64,000 nucleotides of DNA, taken from NCBI GenBank assembly GCA_019456255.1, contig VRUG01000017.1:1-64000 (forward strand), read 5' to 3'. The position numbers were made by a program, and so were the translations under genes. The notes beneath the pieces were generated by a model. The model ran no database searches. It saw nothing but the letters and a program-made list of their open reading frames with translations, and was not told the DNA's origin. The stretch is from Planctomycetota bacterium (lineage in GTDB: Bacteria > Planctomycetota > Phycisphaerae > Sedimentisphaerales > Anaerobacaceae). Of this stretch, positions 51,739-59,889 are shown in pieces (positions within the stretch are counted from its first letter, which is position 1; each line of letters opens with the position of its first letter).

Positions 51739-52725
51739 ATGGACATAGTGTCAGATATTGCTAAATGGTTTAGTTCATCTCCATCAATCAGACTTACTCT
51801 CATGTTTATAGTTCTGGGTCTATTCGCAATCTTTTTAAGTCGCATACTAATAAAACTGTTTATTGAAGTAGGATATTTGCGAGGATCCTATAGGGGAAGG
51901 ACACCTGTTGGCTGGGGTGAACCCGCCAAATTAATTAAAACTCCTAGCTCCGAAGATGGTATTGAGAAAATACGTGAACGATTGCTTAACATACCAAATA
52001 TTTCATTTCATTACGCAGATAAAGATAACATCACAAATTATTATAACGATTATTTCCGTGAACCAACTGTAGAAAACTTTGTAAAAGAAGCCACTAGTGA
52101 AATATCCGGAGATTTAAAAGGAAACATACCCAAATTTTTAGAGGCCAAGGCTGGTGGAAAAAATCTGACAAAGTGGATAAGTACCATTAAACTTCCTGAT
52201 ACATCACTAAATGGAATGTTTCTTCGATATCAACGAGAAATAATTAATAATAATCAGGTGATCCTGGGACTTGAAATAGCAGATGTTGAGTTGTCTGATA
52301 TGACAGAATTCGAAAAGTTAGTTGACATACTTGAAAAGGATTTCGATTTCAAGATTGACACAAAAGCCTTAGACAAAGGCCGAACAAAGCTCAAAGGAAA
52401 AACTGCTGAACAAACAATTAGCAAATTAGAAGATGCTTCTGGTTGGGTTCTTGTTGAGGGAAATTTCCAAATCTCAGTAGCAAAAGAGGGATTCTATAAA
52501 TGTACCTACTCGCACCCAATAAATTCATATCTGCCTGATTCTAATAAAGATATAACAATCTCATTTCTTATACCTAAAAATGGCATTGAGCCACATGTTG
52601 CTGGCAATTATCTTGAATCGATAGATAGAGAAATCCCACTAACAGTTTATGGAAAGGTATGGCAACCTTTGAACAAGAAGCAGGATATTTGGGAATTGCA
52701 AATAACCCCCTTAGCTGTCTATTAG
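51739..52725 (+). CDS. Membrane-anchored protein of unknown function
   Basis: A 328-residue protein that I do not recognise. One membrane helix (about 18-42) is followed by a soluble region of about 285 residues with alternating helices and strands. Features are the KPSSEDGIEKIRERL helix, SLNGMFLRYQREIINNNQVILGLEIADV, and a C-terminal beta part (ISVAKEGFYKCTYSHPINSYLP). The region around 190-260 contains a lysine-rich segment. The gene is AT-rich and lies among other accessory genes, with GGGAGAAAC before the ATG. Confidence 0.5.
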   Translation: MDIVSDIAKWFSSSPSIRLTLMFIVLGLFAIFLSRILIKLFIEVGYLRGSYRGRTPVGWGEPAKLIKTPSSEDGIEKIRERLLNIPNISFHYADKDNITNYYNDYFREPTVENFVKEATSEISGDLKGNIPKFLEAKAGGKNLTKWISTIKLPDTSLNGMFLRYQREIINNNQVILGLEIADVELSDMTEFEKLVDILEKDFDFKIDTKALDKGRTKLKGKTAEQTISKLEDASGWVLVEGNFQISVAKEGFYKCTYSHPINSYLPDSNKDITISFLIPKNGIEPHVAGNYLESIDREIPLTVYGKVWQPLNKKQDIWELQITPLAVY

Positions 52726-52847
52726 TATTCTCTGTATCTTATCTTCTGGTTTCTTTTCCGCAAAAAATTCGTCGTTAATTACCCGTCGTCGTTTCAACCA
52801 CCTCACTTCGACATTGGGTGTTGGATATTCGATATTGCGTCTTTAGC

Positions 52848-53093
52848 CTACCCAATAATCAACAGTGCTACATAGGGCACGATATTGAACACTATCACAA
52901 AGATCTTATACAGCCCGATGAAGCAGATCATCGCTATATCGAATGCCTCTCGCGATATCGGGAAAAATCTATTGGTCATCCGGTAAGAAAAATCGTCGAA
53001 GAACATGTACACAATCGAAGTTAAAAGCAACAACCCCACATTTATAACCGTGCACCACATAAAAAAGCATGTCAATACCTGTATATCCACCAT
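52848..53093 (-). CDS. DUF6868-like small membrane protein
   Basis: An 81-residue integral membrane protein with two hydrophobic helices (about 7-30 and 53-78). MVDIQVLTCFFMWCTVINVGLLLLTSIVYMFF and the later LYKIFVIVFNIVPYVALLI match what I recall of DUF6868. No function is known to me. AAGGAG precedes the ATG. A copy of the intergenic element lies 17 bases upstream, as with the accessory genes near 2-4 kb. Confidence 0.7.
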   Translation of the reverse strand: MVDIQVLTCFFMWCTVINVGLLLLTSIVYMFFDDFSYRMTNRFFPISREAFDIAMICFIGLYKIFVIVFNIVPYVALLIIG

Positions 53094-53110
53094 AACATTT
53101 CTCCTTAATC

Positions 53111-53161
53111 ATTCCGCATAACATTATTGTCGTTAGGTTTACCTGTCCCATAGGGAGCCCC
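53111..53161 (-). repeat. Intergenic element copy 5 joined to a CTATGGGAC repeat
   Basis: 53111-53142 matches the element copy at 3394-3425. 53133-53161 matches the window-start repeat at 83-111 in 28 of 29 positions. So two repeat families meet here; the join suggests that they can travel together or that both are parts of one larger element. Confidence 0.6.
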
Positions 53162-53265
53162 GCCTGCCGCGGCGTAGCTTTATGCGAAGCCGGGTTCCCG
53201 TCACCTCATTATACGTCGATAACTTTCACTTTCAAAGCTAAAAAGTAGACAATTTAATTTCAATC

Positions 53266-53294
53266 TTGAACTTTTATAAAAAACCCGTTATCCT
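53266..53294 (+). promoter_or_regulatory. Sigma-70 promoter of the M48 peptidase gene
   Basis: TTGAAC (53266-53271), a 17-base spacer and TATCCT (53289-53294). The ATG follows 57 bases later. Confidence 0.5.
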
Positions 53295-53350
53295 AATAAC
53301 AGCTAAATTCCACTAACTAAATACTATTCACTAAGGACTAAATACTAATT

Positions 53351-54583
53351 ATGTGGGAACAGATAAGAGCAAATAAGAGAAACTCTATAATACTGATGGC
53401 CTTAATGGGTGCGGTACTGCTCCTCCTGGGCCTGGCCATCGGCGCAGGCTTTTTCGGCCAAGACGGAGCATGGATTGGAGTCATCATCGCATCGGGCCTC
53501 TGGTTCATACTAACGCTCGCTAGCTTTTCAATCGGCGACCAGATACTGCTCTCAGCAAGCAAGGCAAAACCCGTCACAAAACAGGTCCACGCTCAACTGT
53601 TCAACGTCGTAGAAGAAATGACCATCGCCGCCGGCCTGCCGAACATGCCAAACGTCTACATCATAAACGACACCGCCCCCAACGCTTTCGCTACCGGCAG
53701 AAACCCGAAAAACGCCTCCGTCGCAGTCACCGCTGGCCTGCTCGCTAGACTAAACCGTGACGAACTACAAGGCGTCGTCGCTCACGAAATCGCACACATC
53801 ATAAACCGTGACATCCTTTTCGTCACAATGGCAGGAATCATGCTCGGCTCGATCGTACTGCTCTCACAGGTCTTCCTGAGAGGCATGTTCTACAGCTCAA
53901 TGATGGGCGGTTCGAGTCGAAGATATTCTTCAGGACGTGGAAGTGGAGGCGGACAGGCACAACTCATTATGCTCGTCGTCGCTATACTCGCTGCCATCCT
54001 CGCCCCAATCATGGCTCAGCTGTTATACTTCGCACTTTCGAGAAGACGTGAATACCTCGCCGACGCCGGCGCCGCCAGACTAACACGCTACCCCGAAGGA
54101 CTCGCCTGCGCACTCGAAAAAATCGCAAACGACCCCGCACCCCAACTCGCAGGCGCTAACAAAGTCACTGCACCGATGTACATCTGCAACCCGTTCAAAA
54201 AGAAAAAACAGGCGAAACTCTCCGACCTCACAAGCACACACCCCCCAATCTCCGAACGCGTAAAGATTCTCAGAAAAATGACATACGGTGCCTCATTCAG
54301 GGACTACTCGAACGCATATTCGCAACTGACCAACTCGAAAAACACCCCCGTCCCTGCTTCTGGCCTAACCTCAGAAGAAGTCACTCTAAGACAAGCCGGC
54401 AAAAAACAAAAAGCGGAAAAACAACTTCACCAGATCGGTGACATCATGCGACACGTAAACGGATTCCTTTTCCTCACCTGCGTTTGCGGCCTGAAACTAA
54501 AAATACCCCCGAACTACAAAGGAAAACAGGTCAGATGCCCTAAATGCAAAAACACCCTCGACATAAAACAAAAAAAACACTAA
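53351..54583 (+). CDS. M48 family membrane metallopeptidase with C-terminal zinc ribbon
   Basis: A 410-residue inner-membrane protease like HtpX. Two N-terminal helices (about 14-34 and 40-62) precede the zinc site HEIAHIINRD (HExxH, about residue 142) and a second helix pair (LGSIVLLSQVFLRG and AQLIMLVVAILAAILAP). The third ligand region SRRREYLADAGAARLT follows, and the last 40 residues carry CVCGLKLKIPPNYKGKQVRCPKCKNTL, a zinc ribbon that is not usual in HtpX. It would remove damaged membrane proteins. It is a single transcription unit. Confidence 0.92.
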   Translation: MWEQIRANKRNSIILMALMGAVLLLLGLAIGAGFFGQDGAWIGVIIASGLWFILTLASFSIGDQILLSASKAKPVTKQVHAQLFNVVEEMTIAAGLPNMPNVYIINDTAPNAFATGRNPKNASVAVTAGLLARLNRDELQGVVAHEIAHIINRDILFVTMAGIMLGSIVLLSQVFLRGMFYSSMMGGSSRRYSSGRGSGGGQAQLIMLVVAILAAILAPIMAQLLYFALSRRREYLADAGAARLTRYPEGLACALEKIANDPAPQLAGANKVTAPMYICNPFKKKKQAKLSDLTSTHPPISERVKILRKMTYGASFRDYSNAYSQLTNSKNTPVPASGLTSEEVTLRQAGKKQKAEKQLHQIGDIMRHVNGFLFLTCVCGLKLKIPPNYKGKQVRCPKCKNTLDIKQKKH

Positions 54584-54612
54584 CAAATCCCCAACCGTCT
54601 CGGATACAAAGA

Positions 54613-54752
54613 GTGTCATTGCGAGCGACCTGTCCCCAACCGCAGCGCGGCAATCTCTTGTTACACCGCTTGGCATCCCCCCATCAGAGCCCAAGCGACA
54701 GCGCAGGGTGGGCAATAGTAAATAGGCAATAGTAAATAGGCAATAGTAAATT
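54613..54752. repeat. Dispersed repeat plus 14-base tandem repeat
   Basis: A TGTCATTGCGAGC...GCGGCAATCTC repeat (54613-54658) is followed at 54711-54752 by three copies of GGCAATAGTAAATA (the last with one change). No gene overlaps. The tandem array is a possible copy-number-variable tract. Confidence 0.7.
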
Positions 54753-54777
54753 TATGCCATAGGTATTGTAAATCCTT

Positions 54778-55164
54778 TTACAGCTCTCTCTTCATCTGCT
54801 CATAGATCAATCGCGACTTCGTCTCATTACCGAAAATACCTATACGAATCGATATCTTCGTCATCCCCTCCGCCGTCGACGTCAATTTTATCGTTATCTT
54901 TTTGTCCTCTGCGTCACGAACAACAACCACCCCGCTCAACGCATCCTTACTTTTCTTCGTCACGGTAAGCTCTAATTTCCGCACCGCCGCCTCGGTCGCC
55001 GCGTAAACCTTATCAAGACTCGCAGCCTCAACAGCCTCCAAATCACCACGGACATAAGCAACAGTACCCGCCGCACCTGCACCTACCGCCGCTATCATAC
55101 AACCACCGATAAAACACACCACCCCAAGCGATAACACCATCACAAAAATCTTACCTTTATCCAT
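54778..55164 (-). CDS. DUF3568-type lipoprotein
   Basis: A 128-residue lipoprotein. The signal peptide ends at the lipobox CFIGGC (Cys22), followed by MIAAVGAGAAGTVAYVRGDLEA. The rest, LDKVYAATEAAVRKLELTVTKKSKDALSG and a beta stretch with ISIRIGIFG, fits the DUF3568 family, of unknown role. ATG 55164 has AGGAAAG at the right distance; the frame stays open further upstream, but that part overlaps repeats and has no start with a ribosome site. Confidence 0.75.
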   Translation of the reverse strand: MDKGKIFVMVLSLGVVCFIGGCMIAAVGAGAAGTVAYVRGDLEAVEAASLDKVYAATEAAVRKLELTVTKKSKDALSGVVVVRDAEDKKITIKLTSTAEGMTKISIRIGIFGNETKSRLIYEQMKREL

Positions 55165-55213
55165 TTGCTTTCCTTTCTGCTTTGCAGGCCCCGAGACGAC
55201 ATCCCCCATAGAT

Positions 55214-55411
55214 TCATAAATGAATCTGGCGATGGGGACAAGTCGGGCATTTAACGACGAAATGTCTCCGCTTCGCTTCGTGTCCGTTAAAATTCCCATT
55301 TAGTAACGTCCCAATAAAATATCCCCTCAAAAAGATTTTGTCAATCACCTTCTCGGCGATTTTACGACCGAAAAAATCCCCCAAAGCACTCCAACAAGTT
55401 AATATCGCCAT
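55214..55411 (-). CDS. Doubtful small protein
   Basis: A reading frame of 65 residues, MAILTCWSALGDFFGRKIAEKVIDKIFLRGYF and following. GGTGA stands just before ATG 55411. The last 25 residues run through repeat-like DNA, so the original end may be lost. No family is recognised. It lies between the DUF3568 gene and the CBS gene. I keep it at low confidence since the N-terminal half looks protein-like. Confidence 0.3.
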   Translation of the reverse strand: MAILTCWSALGDFFGRKIAEKVIDKIFLRGYFIGTLLNGNFNGHEAKRRHFVVKCPTCPHRQIHL

Positions 55412-55550
55412 GTCACCGCCCACGCTTAACCTCCTATAATATAATTTTACCAAAATTTAGTCGACCAATTTGCTCTCTTTAATTTCATTACTTATACTTT
55501 GACTGTCGTCAATAGACCGAAAAAACGAGGATAAGACGAGGAGGAAAAAC

Positions 55551-55997
55551 ATGTTCAAGCTTAAGAATATAATGACATTACCGGTTGTGACCGTAAACGA
55601 AGATAAGTCCGTCTACGATGCCATGACAACACTGAGAAGACACAACATTACCGGAACTCCCGTCATAGACAATAACGAAATGCTCGTCGGAATCATTACC
55701 GAAAAGGATCTGCTGAGGTTCCTATATGCCGCCGAAACAAAAGAACCAAAAGTAAGGGACTTCATGACAAAAGACGTTATCAGCTTCGACATCGAAGACA
55801 GCATGATTGATGTCACTGACTGCTTCATCGAAAACCAAATAAGAAGAGTACCGATAATCGAAAAAAATAAAGTCGTCGGTATAATTAGCAAAAAAGATAT
55901 TATTGACTACATCTTAAAAATGAGAGAGGTCGGAGAGATAGAACTCGCACTGCAGTCAATCCACTCAACAGAAAACGGGCATCTGTCGGGACAATAA
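55551..55997 (+). CDS. CBS-domain pair protein
   Basis: A 148-residue protein made of two CBS domains and a short C-terminal helix. MTLPVVTVNEDKSVYDAMTTLRRHNITGTPVIDNNEMLVGIITEKDLL and MTKDVISFDIEDSMIDVTDCFIENQIRRVPIIEKNKVVGIISKKDII are the two repeats. Such pairs bind adenosine nucleotides and can tune a partner protein. No partner is fused; the nearby MgtE has its own CBS pair. GAGGAGG precedes ATG 55551. Confidence 0.92.
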   Translation: MFKLKNIMTLPVVTVNEDKSVYDAMTTLRRHNITGTPVIDNNEMLVGIITEKDLLRFLYAAETKEPKVRDFMTKDVISFDIEDSMIDVTDCFIENQIRRVPIIEKNKVVGIISKKDIIDYILKMREVGEIELALQSIHSTENGHLSGQ

Positions 55998-56004
55998 TCA
56001 AAAC

Positions 56005-56643
56005 TCAACGCATTACCCAGCGTTGACCCTCGAACATTAACTTCGCATCGTAACGAAACGCCGCGTCCCCACTCACCTTGTAACTTAACTCAAGAGTCTT
56101 ACGAAGAAAAACCTTCAACGCGTTACCATCCGCGTCCTTCTTAACCGGATGCTCGATCACCGCCGTCTCATTACTAAGGCCCGTCACATAAAGACGAATA
56201 CCTTTCGCCTTCGCGTCAAAGTCAGGCCAAATTATCACTATATCCTTAGTGTGGTCGGCGCCCTGAAGCAACCTATGACCGCTCTCTTCAAGCAGCTCCA
56301 AAAACGGATACTTACTCTGATGACGAAGCTTGATCCGCTTAAAAACTATCGATGGTGTCATGCGACCCGAGCCAAGCACCTCAAAAGTATCTGTCACCAA
56401 TTCACTTTTCGCATAAAAATCCACATCCCTGTCCGTATTATTCGTTAGCGTCACTATCAAATACCAAAATCGCTGAACCTCGCGCGAACCCTCAACCCGA
56501 AACTCTATCTGCTGCGGGTCCTCATACTTAATATCCACCGTCCAGGTACCCCCGCGCTGAACTACCGCAGGCTTCGGTGCACCAAAACTACACACACCAC
56601 ACATCAGCAAAATTACAAACATCAAATAATAACTACTTTTCAT
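56005..56643 (-). CDS. Secreted protein of unknown function
   Basis: A 212-residue exported protein with a signal peptide (1-21, ending CSFGAPKP). The mature protein is beta-rich (WTVDIKYEDPQQIEFRVEGSREVQRFWYLIVTLTNNTDRDVDFYAKSELVTDTF, then IVFKRIKLRHQSKYPF), probably an immunoglobulin-like sandwich, and the C-terminal 60 residues are another beta segment. I do not know any relative with an assigned role. It converges on the CBS gene with only seven bases between their ends. Confidence 0.6.
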   Translation of the reverse strand: MKSSYYLMFVILLMCGVCSFGAPKPAVVQRGGTWTVDIKYEDPQQIEFRVEGSREVQRFWYLIVTLTNNTDRDVDFYAKSELVTDTFEVLGSGRMTPSIVFKRIKLRHQSKYPFLELLEESGHRLLQGADHTKDIVIIWPDFDAKAKGIRLYVTGLSNETAVIEHPVKKDADGNALKVFLRKTLELSYKVSGDAAFRYDAKLMFEGQRWVMR

Positions 56644-56868
56644 TGCATTACCTTACTATAAAAATAACCTAATTTACCAATTATAATCTCTAATCGGCAA
56701 TTTAAACAATATGATACACTAATTCCAGCCCCCAACCAAGAACTTTTTGCCGCTTATCCAACACTTTAAACAACTATTAATCACAAAAAACCTTTGCCTA
56801 ATCAAAAAAAATCAGTTATTTTATCACAAACAGGGTGAATTGGATTTCTAAGTTAGGACACGGACGAT

Positions 56869-58239
56869 ATGTCAGAAGAAAGAAAACAACTTTTACTCAA
56901 GATTGAGCCTTTATTCGACTCAAAGGACATCGACCAGCTAAAAGCTCTCCTAAAGAACCAGAGAGAAAGCCACATCGCTGAACTCGTCGAATTCGTAGAC
57001 AACGACAGAAGAAGACTCATTTTCGACGCACTCGACAAAGAAGTCTCAGCCGAAGTACTCGAAAAAGTGGACGAAGCTACAAGAGGCGAACTCTTCGAAG
57101 TACTCGGTGACGATGAACTCGCTAAGCTCGTTTTCCATCTCGACCCCGATGACGCCGCAGACGTTCTAATGGAACTGCCGAAAGATGAAGTCACCGAGGT
57201 ACTCGATACCTTCCCAGCAGATGAAGCAGACCAGATCATCGACCTCATGAGCTACTCAGAAGACACCGCAGGCGGTATCATGGATCCCATCGTCATCAGC
57301 GTCCAGGAAGACGCCACCATCGCGCAAGCCATCAGCAAAATCAGAGCCGCCGAAATCGACGAAGACTTCTTCTCCGTATACGTTGTCGACACAAAAAAGA
57401 AATTCCTCGGCGATGTCAGAATCAGACTACTCCTCACCTCAAAAGAAGACACAAAGATAAGTTCTCTTATAGACTCCGACACTATCTACGTCTTCGCACA
57501 AGCTGACCAGGAAGAAGTCAGAAACATCTTCTCCAAAAACGACCTCATCGTCGCACCGGTACTAAACAAAAACCATCAACTCATCGGACGTATCACCGCC
57601 GACCGTATCATCGAAGTCGCAGAAGAAGAAGCCGCCGAGGACCTATACGCAATGGCTGGTACTAACCCAAACGAACTTGACGACGTCTCTGTCGTACATG
57701 CCGCAAGGGTCAGAATGACATGGCTCCTCCCATGCCTCATCGGAACATGTATCACCGCACTGGTTATGGTCTTCTTCAAAAACCACAACCCCATCATATA
57801 CCTCGCTGCCGTCGCATTCGTCCCCATGATCGCAGCCATCAGCGGAAACGCAGGACTACAAACCTCTGCCATCGTCGTCTCAGGACTCGCAACAGGCCAC
57901 TTCGCAGCACAAAGACTTAGCCAGGTCTTCAACAGAGAAGTAAGAATCGCCGTACTCGTCGCTATTAGTTGCGGAGTCATCGGAGGAATTCTATGCACAA
58001 TACTAATGTACACCAAAGCTGCTTCTCAATCTATCGACCCGATAAAAATCGTTTTCGCTTTCGCTTTCGCAATGTTCTCAGCTATCATGGTCGCTACCAC
58101 TTTAGGCTTATTTCTACCATTCCTTTTCCGCAAAATCGGTATCGACCCCGCTATAAGTGCAGGCCCCTTGGTTACTACTGCAAATGACTCAATCAGCGTA
58201 GCAATATACATGACACTAACCCTCCTCCTCGCAGGCTAA
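56869..58239 (+). CDS. mgtE: MgtE-type magnesium transporter
   Basis: A 456-residue channel. The N-terminal helical domain (1-130, IEPLFDSKDIDQLKALLKN) and two CBS domains (about 130-255, IMDPIVISVQEDATIAQA and IYVFAQADQEEVRNIF) make the cytoplasmic magnesium sensor. The membrane part has five helices with IAAISGNAGLQTSAIVVSGLATGH and FLPFLFRKIGIDPAISAGPLVTTANDSIS, the conserved pore residues. A GG-rich segment upstream of the ATG is a poor ribosome site. It is a single gene; no magnesium riboswitch is evident upstream. Confidence 0.94.
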   Translation: MSEERKQLLLKIEPLFDSKDIDQLKALLKNQRESHIAELVEFVDNDRRRLIFDALDKEVSAEVLEKVDEATRGELFEVLGDDELAKLVFHLDPDDAADVLMELPKDEVTEVLDTFPADEADQIIDLMSYSEDTAGGIMDPIVISVQEDATIAQAISKIRAAEIDEDFFSVYVVDTKKKFLGDVRIRLLLTSKEDTKISSLIDSDTIYVFAQADQEEVRNIFSKNDLIVAPVLNKNHQLIGRITADRIIEVAEEEAAEDLYAMAGTNPNELDDVSVVHAARVRMTWLLPCLIGTCITALVMVFFKNHNPIIYLAAVAFVPMIAAISGNAGLQTSAIVVSGLATGHFAAQRLSQVFNREVRIAVLVAISCGVIGGILCTILMYTKAASQSIDPIKIVFAFAFAMFSAIMVATTLGLFLPFLFRKIGIDPAISAGPLVTTANDSISVAIYMTLTLLLAG

Positions 58240-58431
58240 CCCCCTCACCCACCGCCTTCTATTTCACTCACACTCTTTTTCTGATTCATTTCCTGTATAT
58301 TTATCAGAGGGAGGTTTAAGTCTCTTGAGCCTATTAAAATTCCATGTACCCATAAAGTATGCTATAGGTGCTGTGATTAACCCCGTCAACCAAGTTGACA
58401 AACATGACTCTGGTGACGTATAATCTAATAT

Positions 58432-59133
58432 ATGCTCGAAGACCTAAACCAATTACAAAAAACAATAGACAAAATCGTAGCAGATATGCTCGCCGCAAAC
58501 ATAGCACAGAAAAAAACCTACACCGACAACCGCGTAGAAAAAGAATATTGGAACCTGATTACCCCCGACGCCTTCGACAAAAAACTTATCGTCATCGCTG
58601 TTATAGGCTACCCCGAACGCGCAGGCATCTGGTCCAACACTCTCTTGCGACAATCACGTATCGCCGAAACCAGCATGGAACCATACTTCCGACAATTTTC
58701 AGAAAGTGATATCGGCCTCGTCGCCATCGACCCAAATTGCTTCGAGCCCGACATCGAAGGTGACACTTTCATTTATCAACTCGAGCGCGTCATAGCTGAC
58801 ATTCCCGCTAATACCAAAATAGGCCTACTCGGTTTCTCCATGGGAGGAAAAATCCTGGTCGAGTTTTTACAGCAGCGACCCGAACTCCTAACCCGCATCG
58901 CCGGACTCGCACTGATTGACCCCACCCTGCCAAATCGCCTAAGGGTTGGTAACATTCGCCCCTTACTCGACAATGACACTTTGCTTATCGCTTCGGAAGG
59001 TGAAGTTAGCCCGGGCGAGATTTCCTCTATGCTCCTGCGCATACCCAAAATTAGTTTCCCCGGAATACATGGCGAAATGCCAAACAAGGCACTCAAAGAA
59101 GTCATAAAGTTTTACGAGCAACGCTCGCTATAA
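58432..59133 (+). CDS. Alpha/beta hydrolase-like protein
   Basis: A 233-residue protein. The nucleophile elbow GFSMGGK (about residue 140) and the later IHGEMPNKA with the C-terminal histidine fit an alpha/beta hydrolase. LIASEGEVSPGEI supplies the acid strand region. It lacks a signal peptide and a clear lid domain. No substrate is suggested. Its start has no good ribosome site; MLAANIAQK, 19 codons later, is an alternative start. The stop codon is close to that of the converging carbonic-anhydrase-like gene, and they overlap by 22 bases. Confidence 0.72.
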   Translation: MLEDLNQLQKTIDKIVADMLAANIAQKKTYTDNRVEKEYWNLITPDAFDKKLIVIAVIGYPERAGIWSNTLLRQSRIAETSMEPYFRQFSESDIGLVAIDPNCFEPDIEGDTFIYQLERVIADIPANTKIGLLGFSMGGKILVEFLQQRPELLTRIAGLALIDPTLPNRLRVGNIRPLLDNDTLLIASEGEVSPGEISSMLLRIPKISFPGIHGEMPNKALKEVIKFYEQRSL

Positions 59134-59699
59134 CCTTTTGCCAAGGCCAGATTCGCTTTTACAACTCTCTCCATAAACTCCTTGTCAGCCGAACTAACCT
59201 TACCAGCCAAACTTAACACATCCTCCTGCGACAAAACCACCGACCCCGCCGGTATAAAAACACCCCGATCCAAATCAACGCCCTCCACCACCGCACCAGC
59301 ACTAACAAAAACTCCATCGCCCAACGTCGCTTTGTACACCACCGCACGAAAACCAATAAAGCAACCATCCCCAATACTGCAAGGCCCATGAATCACACAA
59401 CCGTGAGCCAAAGATGTCCCCTCACCAACGCTAACCTTCGCGCCGCCAACTGCGTGAATGATCACGCCATCCTGAACATTGCTCCGGGCCCCTATCTCGA
59501 TAGCCTCCACCTGCCCGGTATCATTAACCTCATCAGCCCGGACAACTGCACCAGGACCAACAAAAACTCCCGCCCCGATTCGCACATTACCAATTATCTG
59601 GGCACTCGCGTCGATATACGCACTCGAATCAACTTGCGGCCTATCGCCATTGCAATTAGCTCGAACATTTTTTCCTGTTCCTTTTCCCATGCACTCCAT
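59112..59699 (-). CDS. Gamma-carbonic anhydrase-like left-handed beta-helix protein
   Basis: A 195-residue protein of hexapeptide repeats. The three metal-binding histidines of the gamma-class anhydrases are present in the pattern NVQDGVIIHAVGGAK and SLAHGCVIHGPCSIGDGCFIGFRAVVY. The catalytic glutamate positions cannot be assigned by eye, so the enzyme may be an active carbonic anhydrase or a YrdA/CaiE-like relative. Length is normal. The start ATG 59699 has GGGG close upstream. It converges on and overlaps the hydrolase gene. Confidence 0.82.
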   Translation of the reverse strand: MECMGKGTGKNVRANCNGDRPQVDSSAYIDASAQIIGNVRIGAGVFVGPGAVVRADEVNDTGQVEAIEIGARSNVQDGVIIHAVGGAKVSVGEGTSLAHGCVIHGPCSIGDGCFIGFRAVVYKATLGDGVFVSAGAVVEGVDLDRGVFIPAGSVVLSQEDVLSLAGKVSSADKEFMERVVKANLALAKGYSERCS

Positions 59700-59889
59700 T
59701 CTACCCCCGACCTGCCCCCATATCCAGATTTATTTAGACAATTCGTTTTTAATTGCCCGGCCGTCTCGGCAATCTATGGGGGAATTCAACATTTTGGCAA
59801 TTATCCATATATATTATTAATTCTTGTAAAAATCCGCCGCAAAAGATAAGCTACCAGCACCATTTGTTTTTTTACAAGGAGTAATATTG

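Noticed and set aside
54711-54752. CRISPR array
   Set aside because: Three adjacent 14-base copies have no spacers, and no cas gene is in the window.
56644-56868. A magnesium M-box riboswitch ahead of mgtE
   Set aside because: No complex stem structure is visible in this AT-rich leader.
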